This document shows positions 25,501-32,357 of a DNA stretch of 64,000 bases, piece by piece; within the stretch, counting starts at the first letter, position 1, and the number at the start of each line of letters is the position of its first letter. A program made the translations under genes and the position numbers. Origin of the DNA: DATMER01 sp040349255 (lineage in GTDB: Bacteria > Acidobacteriota > Thermoanaerobaculia > Multivoradales > UBA5704). The notes below the pieces were generated by a model, which was not told the origin of the DNA, did no database searches, and saw only the letters and a list, made by a program, of their open reading frames with translations. The stretch lies in assembly GCA_040349255.1 (NCBI GenBank), contig JBEQUE010000080.1, positions 8,797 to 72,796 on the forward strand, written 5' to 3'.

Positions 25501-25711
25501 GCCGACCAAGGCCAAGGTCACCGCGCCGGTCGTGATCGAGGGCAAGAACTTCATCGCGCCGCTGACGGTGCAGTTCAACACCGTTCCGGCGGTCGCGACG
25601 ATCGTCTCCCCGACCCGGATCACCACCAACGTCCCCGCCGGTGCGACGACGGGGCCGTTGGAGATCGAAACGCCCTTCGGCCGGGTGAGCCGGACGTTCA
25701 CGGTGGGGTAA
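19541..25711 (+). CDS. Giant IPT/TIG-repeat protein with a pyroglutamyl-peptidase-like domain
   Basis: 2056 residues; ATG with AAAGGA ten bases upstream. No signal peptide. Order: a KNH-like Ig domain (about 8-70, RYPNGGEMIAAGS); six IPT/TIG domains of about 87 residues (about 107-627) sharing GGGTxVTINGQNF and VNPDGQ; further Ig-like domains; a long unassigned middle; a domain at about 1586-1866 like pyroglutamyl peptidase I (VLFTGFDPF, NPAGLAAL, VTSSEGRS, then FLSNEVYY and SGHIHLPV); and a final IPT/TIG (about 1975-2056). In peptidase C15 the Cys lies in a CN-x-x-x-Y context; here it is Ser1809, with His1833 kept. Possibly inactive or a serine variant. The location in the cell is unclear. 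Confidence 0.85.
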   Translation: MSLSVTLRYPNGGEMIAAGSDLRIQWDVSGATSQRLQYSVDNGANYSPIVTGLPGTQTEYVWRVPAALVPAGQTSVLAAIRVIARDDVAGTTAQDTSNFFFTIFLVIPSIVSVSPAAGPLGGGTQVTINGQNFASGARARFGGVDATQTTFLSPTQLLATTPATTAAGRVNVRVVNPDGQFGVLNDGFEYQVVPAPALFSLSPVFGPLAGGTDVTINGQNFVAGARARFGGVDATQTTFLGSTQLRATTPATATAGFVNVKVTNPDGQAGSLSGAFEYRLPPAPVPTSLSPVAGPLGGGTQVTINGQNFVNGAVARFGGIDAPTIFLSSSQLRATTPAMAAAGSVNVRVTNPDGQFGSLSNAFEYRVPPVPSITALSPTFGPVGGGTEVTINGQNFVTGARARFGGLDAQTTFLGPTQVRAVTPVAMAAGRVTVRVVNPDGQAAVLTDGFEYRLGPAPRIDSVIPGRGPAPTSIPVTVFGANFAVGCTVRFGGVDSPRVTVQNAGQLTADTPAPAAPGVVNVRVTNPDGQSFVATNAFRYDEAPTVVQVSPPEGPVTQSPRQTVTITGTGFQAGARVRFGNGDSPQADVQNATTIQALVPDGLTAGFVAVVVTNPDGQKGRLDNGFRYLGPRQALRARISRVTPSTVLEGIGNELTIRGRNLVAAFGEGLICFHAPATDLAVIETTPVTMSTDPATQEDTVKLVVTVRVVKPGGLGLLERLPIQVIASRRSNAKKDLLVETSRQMFTVVPRTLPVAFGFTARMNRGAANTVIVAGRNLQGTRIEVEHGQGALIRLDDQKVMDDRLVVGVLSIAAEAAAAPVFLRLLDAQSALVGRFQMAIEDPPPLPPLDDPEAAPGDPGVRLEPVGGQVVVGSPKERMTAYDLSTRTYLARGTPDFASANLVVGVTIPIVDVGIEIPLFDEVRLLPFFDRANGLLADVPTQARVGRIFTVRSVALLLVIRVSLRIQVQVALFVGVQVDPFQDFQFGESFNEFPGELPGPIFDPAGTLVVSISVSVTVSLAVSFLLALVRPDGRLKTLAAFDLDLSIRLSSDGRQRLQLGASLYVRAQILGVTPFFPAATQAVQLISDGTVPDRAGYRAYYFARSAATGVCLGLRSRLQLFFSSNGETDDAPLDLGLEPIVCIEVKANASLRGLTLVSDPPATGVPLVLSLNTSDRSRARIRALITGTTTEVKPPDVTFEFAPMPEGSAPSVRLETDANQDTSAVALAGGTGEVRGLLTTAGAGSGVLPSSVLGFVVERFLAAGQPPRVISAALKTAVQALNEITVELAAKPIPRPEPFQPLETVKPLSLKVSGVAGLVPPQLKLRIKRDAVVTFVDPLVRALAVPKVTSALQAGRMFSEAPDARLRRFFSGSLVSAAGQPAPDLPFNLDVAAARSGPVEVTPVTLAANNRETLSAALVPPGGVDPMARTRVTIRFSITVDPASLPAGTTVSVNVPSPEVTFEVSQPETYEEYYRVLTPCVNARTMVFEAFLTGFQQGLKGLATAADLDRYLKSKGEDLFRQSVDRVRAGTGDDRQLYWSRLTAIAMLRRTLQAGGQTPAFIEDRVKAFEDASRGFTTIDFSAAPAGASKVLFTGFDPFLLFLNPARGNPAGLAALKLRDRAMATPSLKDAYIQTCVFPVRWRDFDAGVVERILQPQINGVDMLVTSSEGRSLYYDLEAYAGKNRSDDRTPDNLAEMFTQPNPGTAEFLDSTLPYSGVITRGDLKLDGPDGALAESFILNQGFSRRPGAGAMPVGRSSGMAPDPDCYLKLPLDPDMPPTQDLDQPPQIGQAAGGTNDISIVGSGGGFLSNEVYYRASALRFAMRKTLASGHIHLPVFQDVDVPAKRTLLFNGVGELLKRLLAELRRSSKLPPLRITRLSLKAKPNVLSQAVTVQADNSSGTTRLDIRKVQIYQAGTPFRLSVPSPQPFSVDPGKTVPVTNVQILAGATPGRVTFYGLTVLMLGDNDVPLLRVEVAAKLAPPSISSLMPTKAKVTAPVVIEGKNFIAPLTVQFNTVPAVATIVSPTRITTNVPAGATTGPLEIETPFGRVSRTFTVG

Positions 25712-25765
25712 GGCCCGGGACGGGACACGCTTTTCCGGGGGGTGGTATCCGGAAGTGGATTGCGC

Positions 25766-25771
25766 GATACT
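25766..25771 (+). promoter_or_regulatory. -10 box GATACT before the AlbA/RecG-like gene
   Basis: GATACT is followed by the ATG 16 bases later, giving a leader of about ten bases. No clear -35 box. The gap after the giant gene is only 76 bases. Confidence 0.35.
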
Positions 25772-25787
25772 CCCCCTCCGGAAAATC

Positions 25788-27323
25788 ATGCCTCTGCCGA
25801 TCAACATCCACGACCTGCTTCACGGCGAGACCGTCGAGTCGGAGCGGCTGGAGCTCAAGGCGGGTTGGAACCCCGAGAGCGTGCTGCACACGCTCTGCGC
25901 CTTCGCCAACGACTTCCACAACCTGGGCGGCGGCTACATTGTGCTTGGAGTCGCCGAGCGCGACAGTGCTCCGGTCCTGCCGCCGGCGGGGCTCTCCAGG
26001 GATGCCATCGACCGGCTCCAGAAGGACCTCCTGAACCTCGGCAACAGCGCGATTCAGCCTCCTTACCACGCGCTCGCCGAACCCTACACCATCGACGGCA
26101 GGCACATCCTCGTGCTGTGGGCCCGCGGCGGCCAGACCCGGCCCTACAAGGCGCGCGTTTCCCTGGCGAGGTCCACGACGGAGATGGCGTATTACATCCG
26201 CAAGGGCTCGAGCACCACAAAGGCCCGCAGCGCCGAGGAGCGCGAGCTGTTCTCGCTGGCGGCCACGGTCCCGTTCGACGACCGGATGAACCAGCAGGCC
26301 GATCTCTCGGATCTCTCCCGGGATCTCATCGTCGAGTTCCTCGACGAGATCGGAAGCGAGCTGGCGAAGCCGGCGCGCAGGATGTCTCTGGAGACGCTCG
26401 GGAGACAACTCGGCATCGTGAGCGGTCCCAGGGAGGCGCCGCTTCCGGTCAACGTCGGCCTGTTGTTCTTCAGCGAGCATCCGGAACGCTTCTTCCCTGC
26501 CACGCAGATCGACGTGGTGTGGTTCCCGGACGGAGCCGGAGGCGACGTCTTCGAGGAGAAGGTCTTCAAGGGGCCGCTGGCGCGCATGACCCGGGAAGCG
26601 CTCGAATACATCCGCCGCAACTATCTCAGCGAGACCGTCATCAAGCACCGTGACCGCGCCGAGGCGACGCGGGTGGAGAACTTCCCCTACGGCGCGATCG
26701 AGGAGGCTCTCGTCAACGCGGTCTATCACCGCAGCTATGAGGAGCGGGAGCCGGTCGAGGTGCGCATCTCGCCGGCGGAGCTGGTCGTGGTCAGCTACCC
26801 GGGACCGGACCGATCGATCCGGCGCCAGGATCTCGAGCGCGGCAAAGCCGCGGCCCGCCGCTACCGCAACCGCCGCATCGGCGAGTTCCTGAAGGAACTG
26901 GACCTCACCGAAGGGCGGTCGACCGGCATTCCGAAGATCCTGAGAGCGATGAAGACGAACGGTTCGCCCGCTGCCGCCTTCGAATTCGACGAGGACCACT
27001 CGTACTTCATCACCCGCTTGCCGGTGCATCGCATGGCGAAGACGCGGCCTCCGCGCGCTTCCGCGCCTACCCCTCAAGTCACCCCTCAAGTCACCCCGCA
27101 AGTCGAGAGGCTTCTTGGCGGCCTGGAAGGAGAGAGGACCCGATCGGAGCTCATGGCGGTGATCGGTCTCAAGGACCGGATGCACTTCGCGCGCGAGTAT
27201 CTCGAACGGGCCCTGGAGGCTGGCTTGATCGAATACACGATCCCCGAGAAGCCCAACAGCCGCCTGCAGCGGTACCGGCTCACCGAGGCCGGCCGGGCCT
27301 GGCTGGCGGCCCGGCATCCCTGA
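25788..27323 (+). CDS. Schlafen-AlbA / RecG-like ATP-binding transcriptional regulator
   Basis: 511 residues with ATG at 25788; a GTG at 25755 would add 11. The N-terminal AlbA_2 domain shows ESERLELKAGWNPESV and FANDFHNLGGGYIVLGV. A central helical part is followed by a GHKL-type ATPase domain (HATPase_c_4): FPYGAIEEALVNAVYHRSY with the Glu-Asn pair, then LTEGRSTGIPKIL and FITRLPVH. A linker with three PQVTPQV units leads to a winged-helix tail (RTRSELMAVIGLKDRMHF, about 430-511). Proteins of this build are often annotated as RecG-like helicases but have no helicase motifs; they are probably DNA-binding regulators. Confidence 0.88.
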   Translation: MPLPINIHDLLHGETVESERLELKAGWNPESVLHTLCAFANDFHNLGGGYIVLGVAERDSAPVLPPAGLSRDAIDRLQKDLLNLGNSAIQPPYHALAEPYTIDGRHILVLWARGGQTRPYKARVSLARSTTEMAYYIRKGSSTTKARSAEERELFSLAATVPFDDRMNQQADLSDLSRDLIVEFLDEIGSELAKPARRMSLETLGRQLGIVSGPREAPLPVNVGLLFFSEHPERFFPATQIDVVWFPDGAGGDVFEEKVFKGPLARMTREALEYIRRNYLSETVIKHRDRAEATRVENFPYGAIEEALVNAVYHRSYEEREPVEVRISPAELVVVSYPGPDRSIRRQDLERGKAAARRYRNRRIGEFLKELDLTEGRSTGIPKILRAMKTNGSPAAAFEFDEDHSYFITRLPVHRMAKTRPPRASAPTPQVTPQVTPQVERLLGGLEGERTRSELMAVIGLKDRMHFAREYLERALEAGLIEYTIPEKPNSRLQRYRLTEAGRAWLAARHP

Positions 27324-29003
27324 CTAGATCGTGATCTTCGTGCCGTCGAACTTCGTGAACGTGAAGCCGTCGAAGCGCTCGTTGTAGAGCCCCCGCTGGT
27401 CGCGCAGGAGGCTGATCGCGATGGCCTCGCCGAGCTTGAGCGACTCCATGGCGTCCGTGCGCCAGTGCGCGCCGGCCATGTTGCGGCCGGTCGCCACGTT
27501 CGAGGCCAGCTTGTTGAGCTCCCCGCCCACGGTCAGCTCCGGCCCGTCGTAGGAGGAGTGGTCCAGGTCCAGGCCGTCCGCGGTCGGGATCACCGGCCGC
27601 GAGATCACGAAGCTCTCGTCGAACACGGCCTTGAGGATGGTTACGCACGCCCCCGCCACCGTGGCGTGGCCCGCCGTGTAGGACGGATGGAGCGGCGAGC
27701 CCTCCACGTAGGCCATCGGCAGCAGGTAGGTCCCGTTCTTCGAGTACAGCCGGTCGAGCACCGGCGAGTCGAGCACGTCCTTGTGCAGGATCCCGGGGTA
27801 GCGGTTGTGGACGACCTGGTTGTGCACCCGGCCGGCGAACGCCTCCGGCCGCAGCCGGCGGTGCACGAACCACTTCTGATACCAGGTGGCCTTGAGCGCC
27901 CGCGTCGCCACCTCGCAGAGCAGGGTCTTGCGATAGGGGTCGCCAAAGGTCACGAAGCCGTACTGGTTGCTCGACTTGTAGTAGGGGCTGCCGGCGTTGG
28001 CCGGGCAGCCCAGGCCGGCGCCCGAGGCGTCGAACGGCTCCGGCGGCGCGCCGAGGATCAGCGAGGCCGAGAAGTAGGCCTGGAACAGGACGTCCATGTG
28101 GACCCAGGTGGACAGGTCCCGGATCGTCTGCACGTAGCGCCGCACCGGCGCCTTCGGCGCGAAGCTGATCGCGTTGCCCTTCTGGGCGTTCAGCCAGTCG
28201 TCGTAGTCGGTGAGATAGTCGATCCCGGGCAGGCGGGTGTTGATGCGCCGCTCCACGTTCTCGGCGCCGAGCGGCGCGTCCATCCATAGGAACTGGGAGA
28301 GGTACGGCCCCTTGGCGCAGCCGGGCAGCGGGTCGCGGAAGAGCGTCTCGGGCGCGACCAGGCCGCGCTTGCGCAGGCCGCGGAAGTCCGACAGCCGGTT
28401 GAGGTCGGCGCAGGCCGCCGCTGCGTCGGCGCTGCCGGCGAACTCGTCGAGCTTGACGTCGCGGAGCTCCGCCATCCAGTAGAGCTCGGTGATCTCGCCC
28501 GCCGCCTGGGCGCTGGCGAGCGCCGGTGCCGGCGGAGCGGTGTAGGTCTGCGCGTCCACCCCCTCGAGGTCGAAGGAGAGGCCGGCCTGCGGATTGATGA
28601 AGCGCCGGCCGCCGCCCTGCGGGATCGCTTCGAAGTCGTCCGGATCGCCGGTGCCCACGGCATGGAGGAGAGCGGCGTAGGAGTCGAGGTCCACCTCGCC
28701 GAATTCGTTGTGATCCAGGCCCTTGGAGAAGTTGCCGAGGTGATTCGGGTAGCGCGTCTCGTCGCCGTTGCTCTTGTGGACCGCTTCGGGCATGTCGCGG
28801 TTGAGCTTCGCCGCGTTGTTCCGGATCTGGTACATGCGCTCGCGGCGGGCGCTCGGCTTGGCGCCCTTGCGCGCCGGCTCGGCGGCGTCCGGCAACTGGG
28901 CTTCGAGGGCCGCGGGACCGGTGAGCCCGGCTGCGGCCGCGGCGGCGACGGTTCCAACGCCACCGAGGAACCGGCGACGGCTGAGAGAGGTCTCTTCGGA
29001 CAT
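27324..29003 (-). CDS. Vanadium-dependent haloperoxidase, Tat-exported
   Basis: 559 residues; ATG at 29003 with AAGGAG eight bases upstream. A twin-arginine signal (SLSRRRFLGG) precedes a hydrophobic Ala-rich stretch. The vanadate-binding triad of the PAP2/haloperoxidase family is complete: KWFVHRRLRPE (about 376-386), HPSYTAGHAT (about 438-448, axial-acid His) and AGAHWRTDAM (about 508-518, vanadate-linked His). It should use hydrogen peroxide to oxidise halide, most likely bromide, outside the inner membrane. An acid phosphatase with the same fold is the alternative, but length and motif spacing favour haloperoxidase. It abuts the convergent regulator gene with no gap. Confidence 0.92.
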   Translation of the reverse strand: MSEETSLSRRRFLGGVGTVAAAAAAGLTGPAALEAQLPDAAEPARKGAKPSARRERMYQIRNNAAKLNRDMPEAVHKSNGDETRYPNHLGNFSKGLDHNEFGEVDLDSYAALLHAVGTGDPDDFEAIPQGGGRRFINPQAGLSFDLEGVDAQTYTAPPAPALASAQAAGEITELYWMAELRDVKLDEFAGSADAAAACADLNRLSDFRGLRKRGLVAPETLFRDPLPGCAKGPYLSQFLWMDAPLGAENVERRINTRLPGIDYLTDYDDWLNAQKGNAISFAPKAPVRRYVQTIRDLSTWVHMDVLFQAYFSASLILGAPPEPFDASGAGLGCPANAGSPYYKSSNQYGFVTFGDPYRKTLLCEVATRALKATWYQKWFVHRRLRPEAFAGRVHNQVVHNRYPGILHKDVLDSPVLDRLYSKNGTYLLPMAYVEGSPLHPSYTAGHATVAGACVTILKAVFDESFVISRPVIPTADGLDLDHSSYDGPELTVGGELNKLASNVATGRNMAGAHWRTDAMESLKLGEAIAISLLRDQRGLYNERFDGFTFTKFDGTKITI

Positions 29004-29035
29004 GGATACTCCTTTACCTCGGACGTGAGGCCGAC

Positions 29036-29041
29036 ACTATA
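29036..29041 (-). promoter_or_regulatory. -10 box TATAGT for the haloperoxidase gene
   Basis: On the minus strand TATAGT lies 32 bases before the ATG at 29003, leaving room for the Shine-Dalgarno AAGGAG. No -35 consensus is evident. Confidence 0.45.
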
Positions 29042-29078
29042 CCTAGGTGCGTCCAGAACCCGGAAGGGGAGACAGCCG

Positions 29079-29084
29079 TAGAAT
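29079..29084 (+). promoter_or_regulatory. -10 box TAGAAT for the S10 peptidase gene
   Basis: TAGAAT lies 25 bases before the ATG at 29110, with AGGAGG at 29097-29102 in between. The same TAGAAT box occurs before the M28 gene at 42987-42992. Confidence 0.45.
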
Positions 29085-29109
29085 CCGGCAGATTCCAGGA
29101 GGAACCCGA

Positions 29110-30633
29110 ATGCGGAAAGCCTGCTCGCTGTTGCCGATCCTCCTTCTCGTTCTGCTCGCGGCGCCGGTCCGCGCCCAGGAGACGCAGAAGGAACCCGCCA
29201 AAGAGGACAAGAACGCGAAGCCGCCGGAGGAGAAGGTTTCCACCACCCGGCACACGATCACGCTCGGCGGCCAGGCGATCGCCTACACGGCCACCGCCGG
29301 CAACCTGGTCCTCAAGGACGAGGAGGGGAACGCCAAGGCCTCGGTCTTCTACGTGGCCTACACGAAGGACGGGGTGAAGGACCCCGGCGACCGGCCGGTC
29401 ACGTTCAGCTTCAACGGCGGGCCGGGCGCGGCTTCGCTCTGGGTCCACCTGGGCGCCTTCGGGCCGCGCCGGGTGGAGCGCACAAAGGAGGGCATGGGCC
29501 TGCCGCCGCCCGGCCGGCTGGTCGACAACGAATACTCGCTGCTCGACGTCACCGACCTCGTGTTCATCGACCCGGTGAGCACCGGCTACAGCCGGCCGGC
29601 TCCGGGACAGGACGTGAAGCAATTCCACGGCGTGCGCCAGGACATCGAGTGGGTGGCGGAGTTCATCCGGCTGTGGATCACCCGCAACGAGCGCTGGGCG
29701 TCGCCCAAGCTCCTGGCCGGCGAAAGCTACGGCACCACCCGCGCCGCCGGCCTCGCCCAGTTCCTCGCCGAGCGCTACGGCATGATGCTCAACGGCGTGG
29801 TGCTCGTCTCCTCCGTCCTCAACTGGCAGAACCAGGAGTTCAACGTCGGCAACGACATGCCGTACATTCTCCACCTGCCGACCTACGCCGCCACCGCGTG
29901 GTATCACAGGAAGCTGCCGCCCGACCTCCAGGGCGATCTGCGGAAGACGCTCGACGAGGTCGAGACCTTCGCGCGCGGCGAGTACGCGCTCGCGCTGCTC
30001 CAGGGTGACCGGCTGGCGCCGGAGAAGCGGCGGGAGATCGCCGCCCGGGTGGCGCGCTACACCGGCCTGTCTCCGGACTACGTGGAGCGCTCCAACCTGC
30101 GGATCGAGATCTACCGCTTTACCAAGGAGCTGCTGCGCGGCGAGGGGAAGACGGTCGGCCGGCTCGACACCCGGTTCACCGGCTCGGACCTCGACGCGGT
30201 GGGTGAGGAGCCGGAGTACGACCCGGCCTCGACCTCGACCGACGGCCCCTACGTCGCCATGGTCAACGACTACTTGAGGCGCGAGCTGGGCTACAAGGAG
30301 GACCGCCCCTACGAGCGGCTCGCCATGGTCTGGCCCTGGAGCTGGGCCGGGTTCGAGAACAAGTACGTCAACCTCGCCGAGAACCTGCGCAAGGCCATGA
30401 CGAGGAACCCCGACCTCCAGGTGCTCTTCACCTGCGGCTACTACGACCTGGCCACGCCTTACTTCGACTCGGTCTACACCGTGGACCACCTGGGCCTGGC
30501 GGAGTCTCTGCGCGGCCATGTGAAGCTGGCCTACTACGAGGCGGGCCACATGATGTACATCCGCGAGGCGGACCACGCGAAGCTGAAGAAGGACATCGCG
30601 GACTTCATCAAGGCGTCGACGGGGAAGCGCTGA
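29110..30633 (+). CDS. Secreted serine carboxypeptidase (peptidase family S10)
   Basis: 507 residues; ATG behind AGGAGG. A signal peptide (LLPILLLVLLAAPVRAQ) is followed by a short Lys/Glu-rich segment. Family S10 hallmarks: VTFSFNGGPGAASLW (oxyanion region, NGGPG), the nucleophile in GESYGTTRA (Ser206), Asp446 in CGYYDLATPYFD and His480 in YEAGHMMYI. It releases C-terminal residues from peptides in the periplasm or outside. Bacterial S10 enzymes are mainly known from acidobacteria and proteobacteria. Convergent with the FAD oxidoreductase gene across a terminator. Confidence 0.94.
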   Translation: MRKACSLLPILLLVLLAAPVRAQETQKEPAKEDKNAKPPEEKVSTTRHTITLGGQAIAYTATAGNLVLKDEEGNAKASVFYVAYTKDGVKDPGDRPVTFSFNGGPGAASLWVHLGAFGPRRVERTKEGMGLPPPGRLVDNEYSLLDVTDLVFIDPVSTGYSRPAPGQDVKQFHGVRQDIEWVAEFIRLWITRNERWASPKLLAGESYGTTRAAGLAQFLAERYGMMLNGVVLVSSVLNWQNQEFNVGNDMPYILHLPTYAATAWYHRKLPPDLQGDLRKTLDEVETFARGEYALALLQGDRLAPEKRREIAARVARYTGLSPDYVERSNLRIEIYRFTKELLRGEGKTVGRLDTRFTGSDLDAVGEEPEYDPASTSTDGPYVAMVNDYLRRELGYKEDRPYERLAMVWPWSWAGFENKYVNLAENLRKAMTRNPDLQVLFTCGYYDLATPYFDSVYTVDHLGLAESLRGHVKLAYYEAGHMMYIREADHAKLKKDIADFIKASTGKR

Positions 30634-30642
30634 GGCCTACTC

Positions 30643-30675
30643 AAAAAGGCGGCCGGGGGGGACTGACCCCCGGCC
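30643..30675 (-). terminator. Intrinsic terminator of the FAD oxidoreductase gene
   Basis: GGCCGGGGG (30651-30659) pairs with CCCCCGGCC (30667-30675). On the minus strand the stem is followed by GCC and TTTTT (plus-strand AAAAA 30643-30647), a good Rho-independent terminator. Confidence 0.75.
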
Positions 30676-30708
30676 GTATGGAGGGTGCTACTACCGCGGG
30701 TCTCGGGT

Positions 30709-32205
30709 CTACCGGACCCGGGTCTGCAGCGTGACGGTCGAAGCGTGCGGCTCCGACGTCGTGTTCCTGGCCTTCGCGCGGGCGCGACCCAGCGACGGCA
30801 GCAGGCGGCTCCAGTCGGGAGTCAGGGCCTGCCGCAGGATCGGTCCGAGGATCGACGGGTGGAAGAGCGCCTCCATCGGGTCCAGCATGTGGTTGACGCG
30901 CTGGAACCGCTTGAAGACCTCGGGGCTCTTCGGGATCAGTTGCATGATCTGATCGATGTACCAGTGCATCACGCGGACCTTCGGCGTGATCTCGCCGCCC
31001 TGGGTGGCCGGCCAGCGCAGGTCCTCGCCGGTGGCCAGCGCGAACGGCGCCTCGACCAGCTTCGCGATCTTCTTGAAGAACGGCTGGGTGACGAGCGGGC
31101 CGTCGCCGCACTCCCTGAGCCAGGCGCCCAGCTCCAGGGCCGACAGGCTGGTCAGCGTCATGCCCTGGCCGTAGACCGGGTTGAAGCCGCACACCGCGTC
31201 GCCCAGGGCCACGAAGCCCTGCGGCAGGCGCTCCAGCTTGTCGTAGTGGCGCAGCCGGTTGGCGGTGCGGCGGAAGCCGCGGATGCCGGTCAGCGGACGC
31301 GCGTTGCGGATCGCGTTGTAGATCTCCGGCGACGGGAGGCTCTTGACGAACTGCAGGAAGCCCTCCTCGTCGGTCGGCGGATAGTCGCGCATCACGCCGG
31401 CCACGCTCACCAGCCATCGATTGCCCTCGATCGGCTGGATGACGCCGGCGCGCGGCTGGTACGGCGGCCGGTTCAGGAGCAGCATGACCTTCCAGTCGGC
31501 CTCCCAGCCGGCCGGCGGCTCATAGACCCGCGAGGCGTAGCCCCAGAAGGCGTCCACCACCGTCTCCTCCGGCGCCGCGTAACCGATCCCGGTCAGCCAG
31601 CCCGGGGTTTCGGAGGTCCGGCCGCTGGTGTCGACCACCAGGTCGGCGTGGAGGACCGTCTCCTCGGCCGCCTCGGCGTCGTTCCGGTTGCGCGGGCGGA
31701 CCCGCACGCCGGTCACCTTCTCGCGGGACTCGTCGGCCACCAGGCCGCAGACCTCGTGTCCCTCGACGACCGAGACCTTCGGCAGCTCCAGCAGATGCCG
31801 CCGGATCGTGGATTCGAGGAGCGGCCGGGTGAAGGTGCAGACCTCCAGGCCCATCGGGTCCTTCGGCGACCAGCCCCAGCGGTAGAGCACGCGCAGGTCC
31901 TTGCCCTGGTCCACGACATGGCTGCCGGCCTCGAGCAGGTCGGCCTTGACCCCGGGGAACAGCTCGTCGATGACCTGCATGCCCCGCTGGAGGATGAAAT
32001 GGAGGTGCCGGGCCTGCGGAACGCCCGGCCGGTTTTCCTGGCCGGCGGGCAGATAGTCCCTCTCGACGATACAGACTTCGTCGAAGTGATCGGCCAGGAC
32101 GCGGGCGGCCACCATGCCGCCGATGCTGCCGCCGATGACGACGGCCTGGCGACGGGCACCTTCCGACTGCTCCATCCGCTGGTGCAACCTCCTGCCGTAC
32201 AGCAT
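30709..32205 (-). CDS. FAD-dependent monooxygenase-like oxidoreductase
   Basis: 498 residues; ATG at 32205 with AGAGGA upstream (an upstream start at 32277 has none). The FAD Rossmann motif is VVIGGSIGGMVAARVLADHF. RTS ETP-type middle motifs and the second FAD motif GFVALGDAVCGFNPVYGQGMTL, written here in shortened form as GDAVCGFNP, are typical of PHBH-fold hydroxylases, epoxidases and halogenases. The Trp-x-Trp-x-Ile halogenase motif was not found, so hydroxylation or epoxidation is more likely. A haloperoxidase lies 1.7 kb away, but they are not in one operon. Divergent from the MBL-fold gene. Confidence 0.85.
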   Translation of the reverse strand: MLYGRRLHQRMEQSEGARRQAVVIGGSIGGMVAARVLADHFDEVCIVERDYLPAGQENRPGVPQARHLHFILQRGMQVIDELFPGVKADLLEAGSHVVDQGKDLRVLYRWGWSPKDPMGLEVCTFTRPLLESTIRRHLLELPKVSVVEGHEVCGLVADESREKVTGVRVRPRNRNDAEAAEETVLHADLVVDTSGRTSETPGWLTGIGYAAPEETVVDAFWGYASRVYEPPAGWEADWKVMLLLNRPPYQPRAGVIQPIEGNRWLVSVAGVMRDYPPTDEEGFLQFVKSLPSPEIYNAIRNARPLTGIRGFRRTANRLRHYDKLERLPQGFVALGDAVCGFNPVYGQGMTLTSLSALELGAWLRECGDGPLVTQPFFKKIAKLVEAPFALATGEDLRWPATQGGEITPKVRVMHWYIDQIMQLIPKSPEVFKRFQRVNHMLDPMEALFHPSILGPILRQALTPDWSRLLPSLGRARAKARNTTSEPHASTVTLQTRVR

Positions 32206-32259
32206 GGGGTCCTCTCTTTCCGTTCGCGGGAGCTTGGCCGCTAAATTCGTACGACTTCT

Positions 32260-32322
32260 ATAACCTGATATGTGCACGACCAGTGCCAGAGCGAGCCGCG
32301 TTCAAACCTTTGATAACCTGAT
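32260..32322. promoter_or_regulatory. Direct repeat ATAACCTGAT in a divergent promoter region
   Basis: ATAACCTGAT occurs at 32260-32269 and again at 32313-32322, 53 bases apart, close to five helical turns. Both lie between the divergent FAD oxidoreductase and MBL-fold genes in a locally AT-rich stretch. A regulator binding both copies on one face of the DNA is plausible. Some bases could also serve as -10 boxes (TATAAC). Confidence 0.4.
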
Positions 32323-32357
32323 GACGTTTGCGGGGTTACGTTCCCCTCAACCGAGCC

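Noticed and set aside
19298..25807. Very long open frame on the minus strand opposite the giant IPT/TIG gene
   Set aside because: It is rich in Arg, Gly, Asp and His as expected for antisense of GC-rich coding sequence, has no domain pattern, and the plus-strand frame has clear IPT/TIG repeats.
25788..27323. RecG helicase
   Set aside because: There are no helicase motifs; the domains are AlbA_2, a GHKL-like ATPase and a winged helix.
30709..32205. Flavin-dependent halogenase
   Set aside because: The FAD motifs fit, but the Trp-x-Trp-x-Ile halogenase signature was not found.
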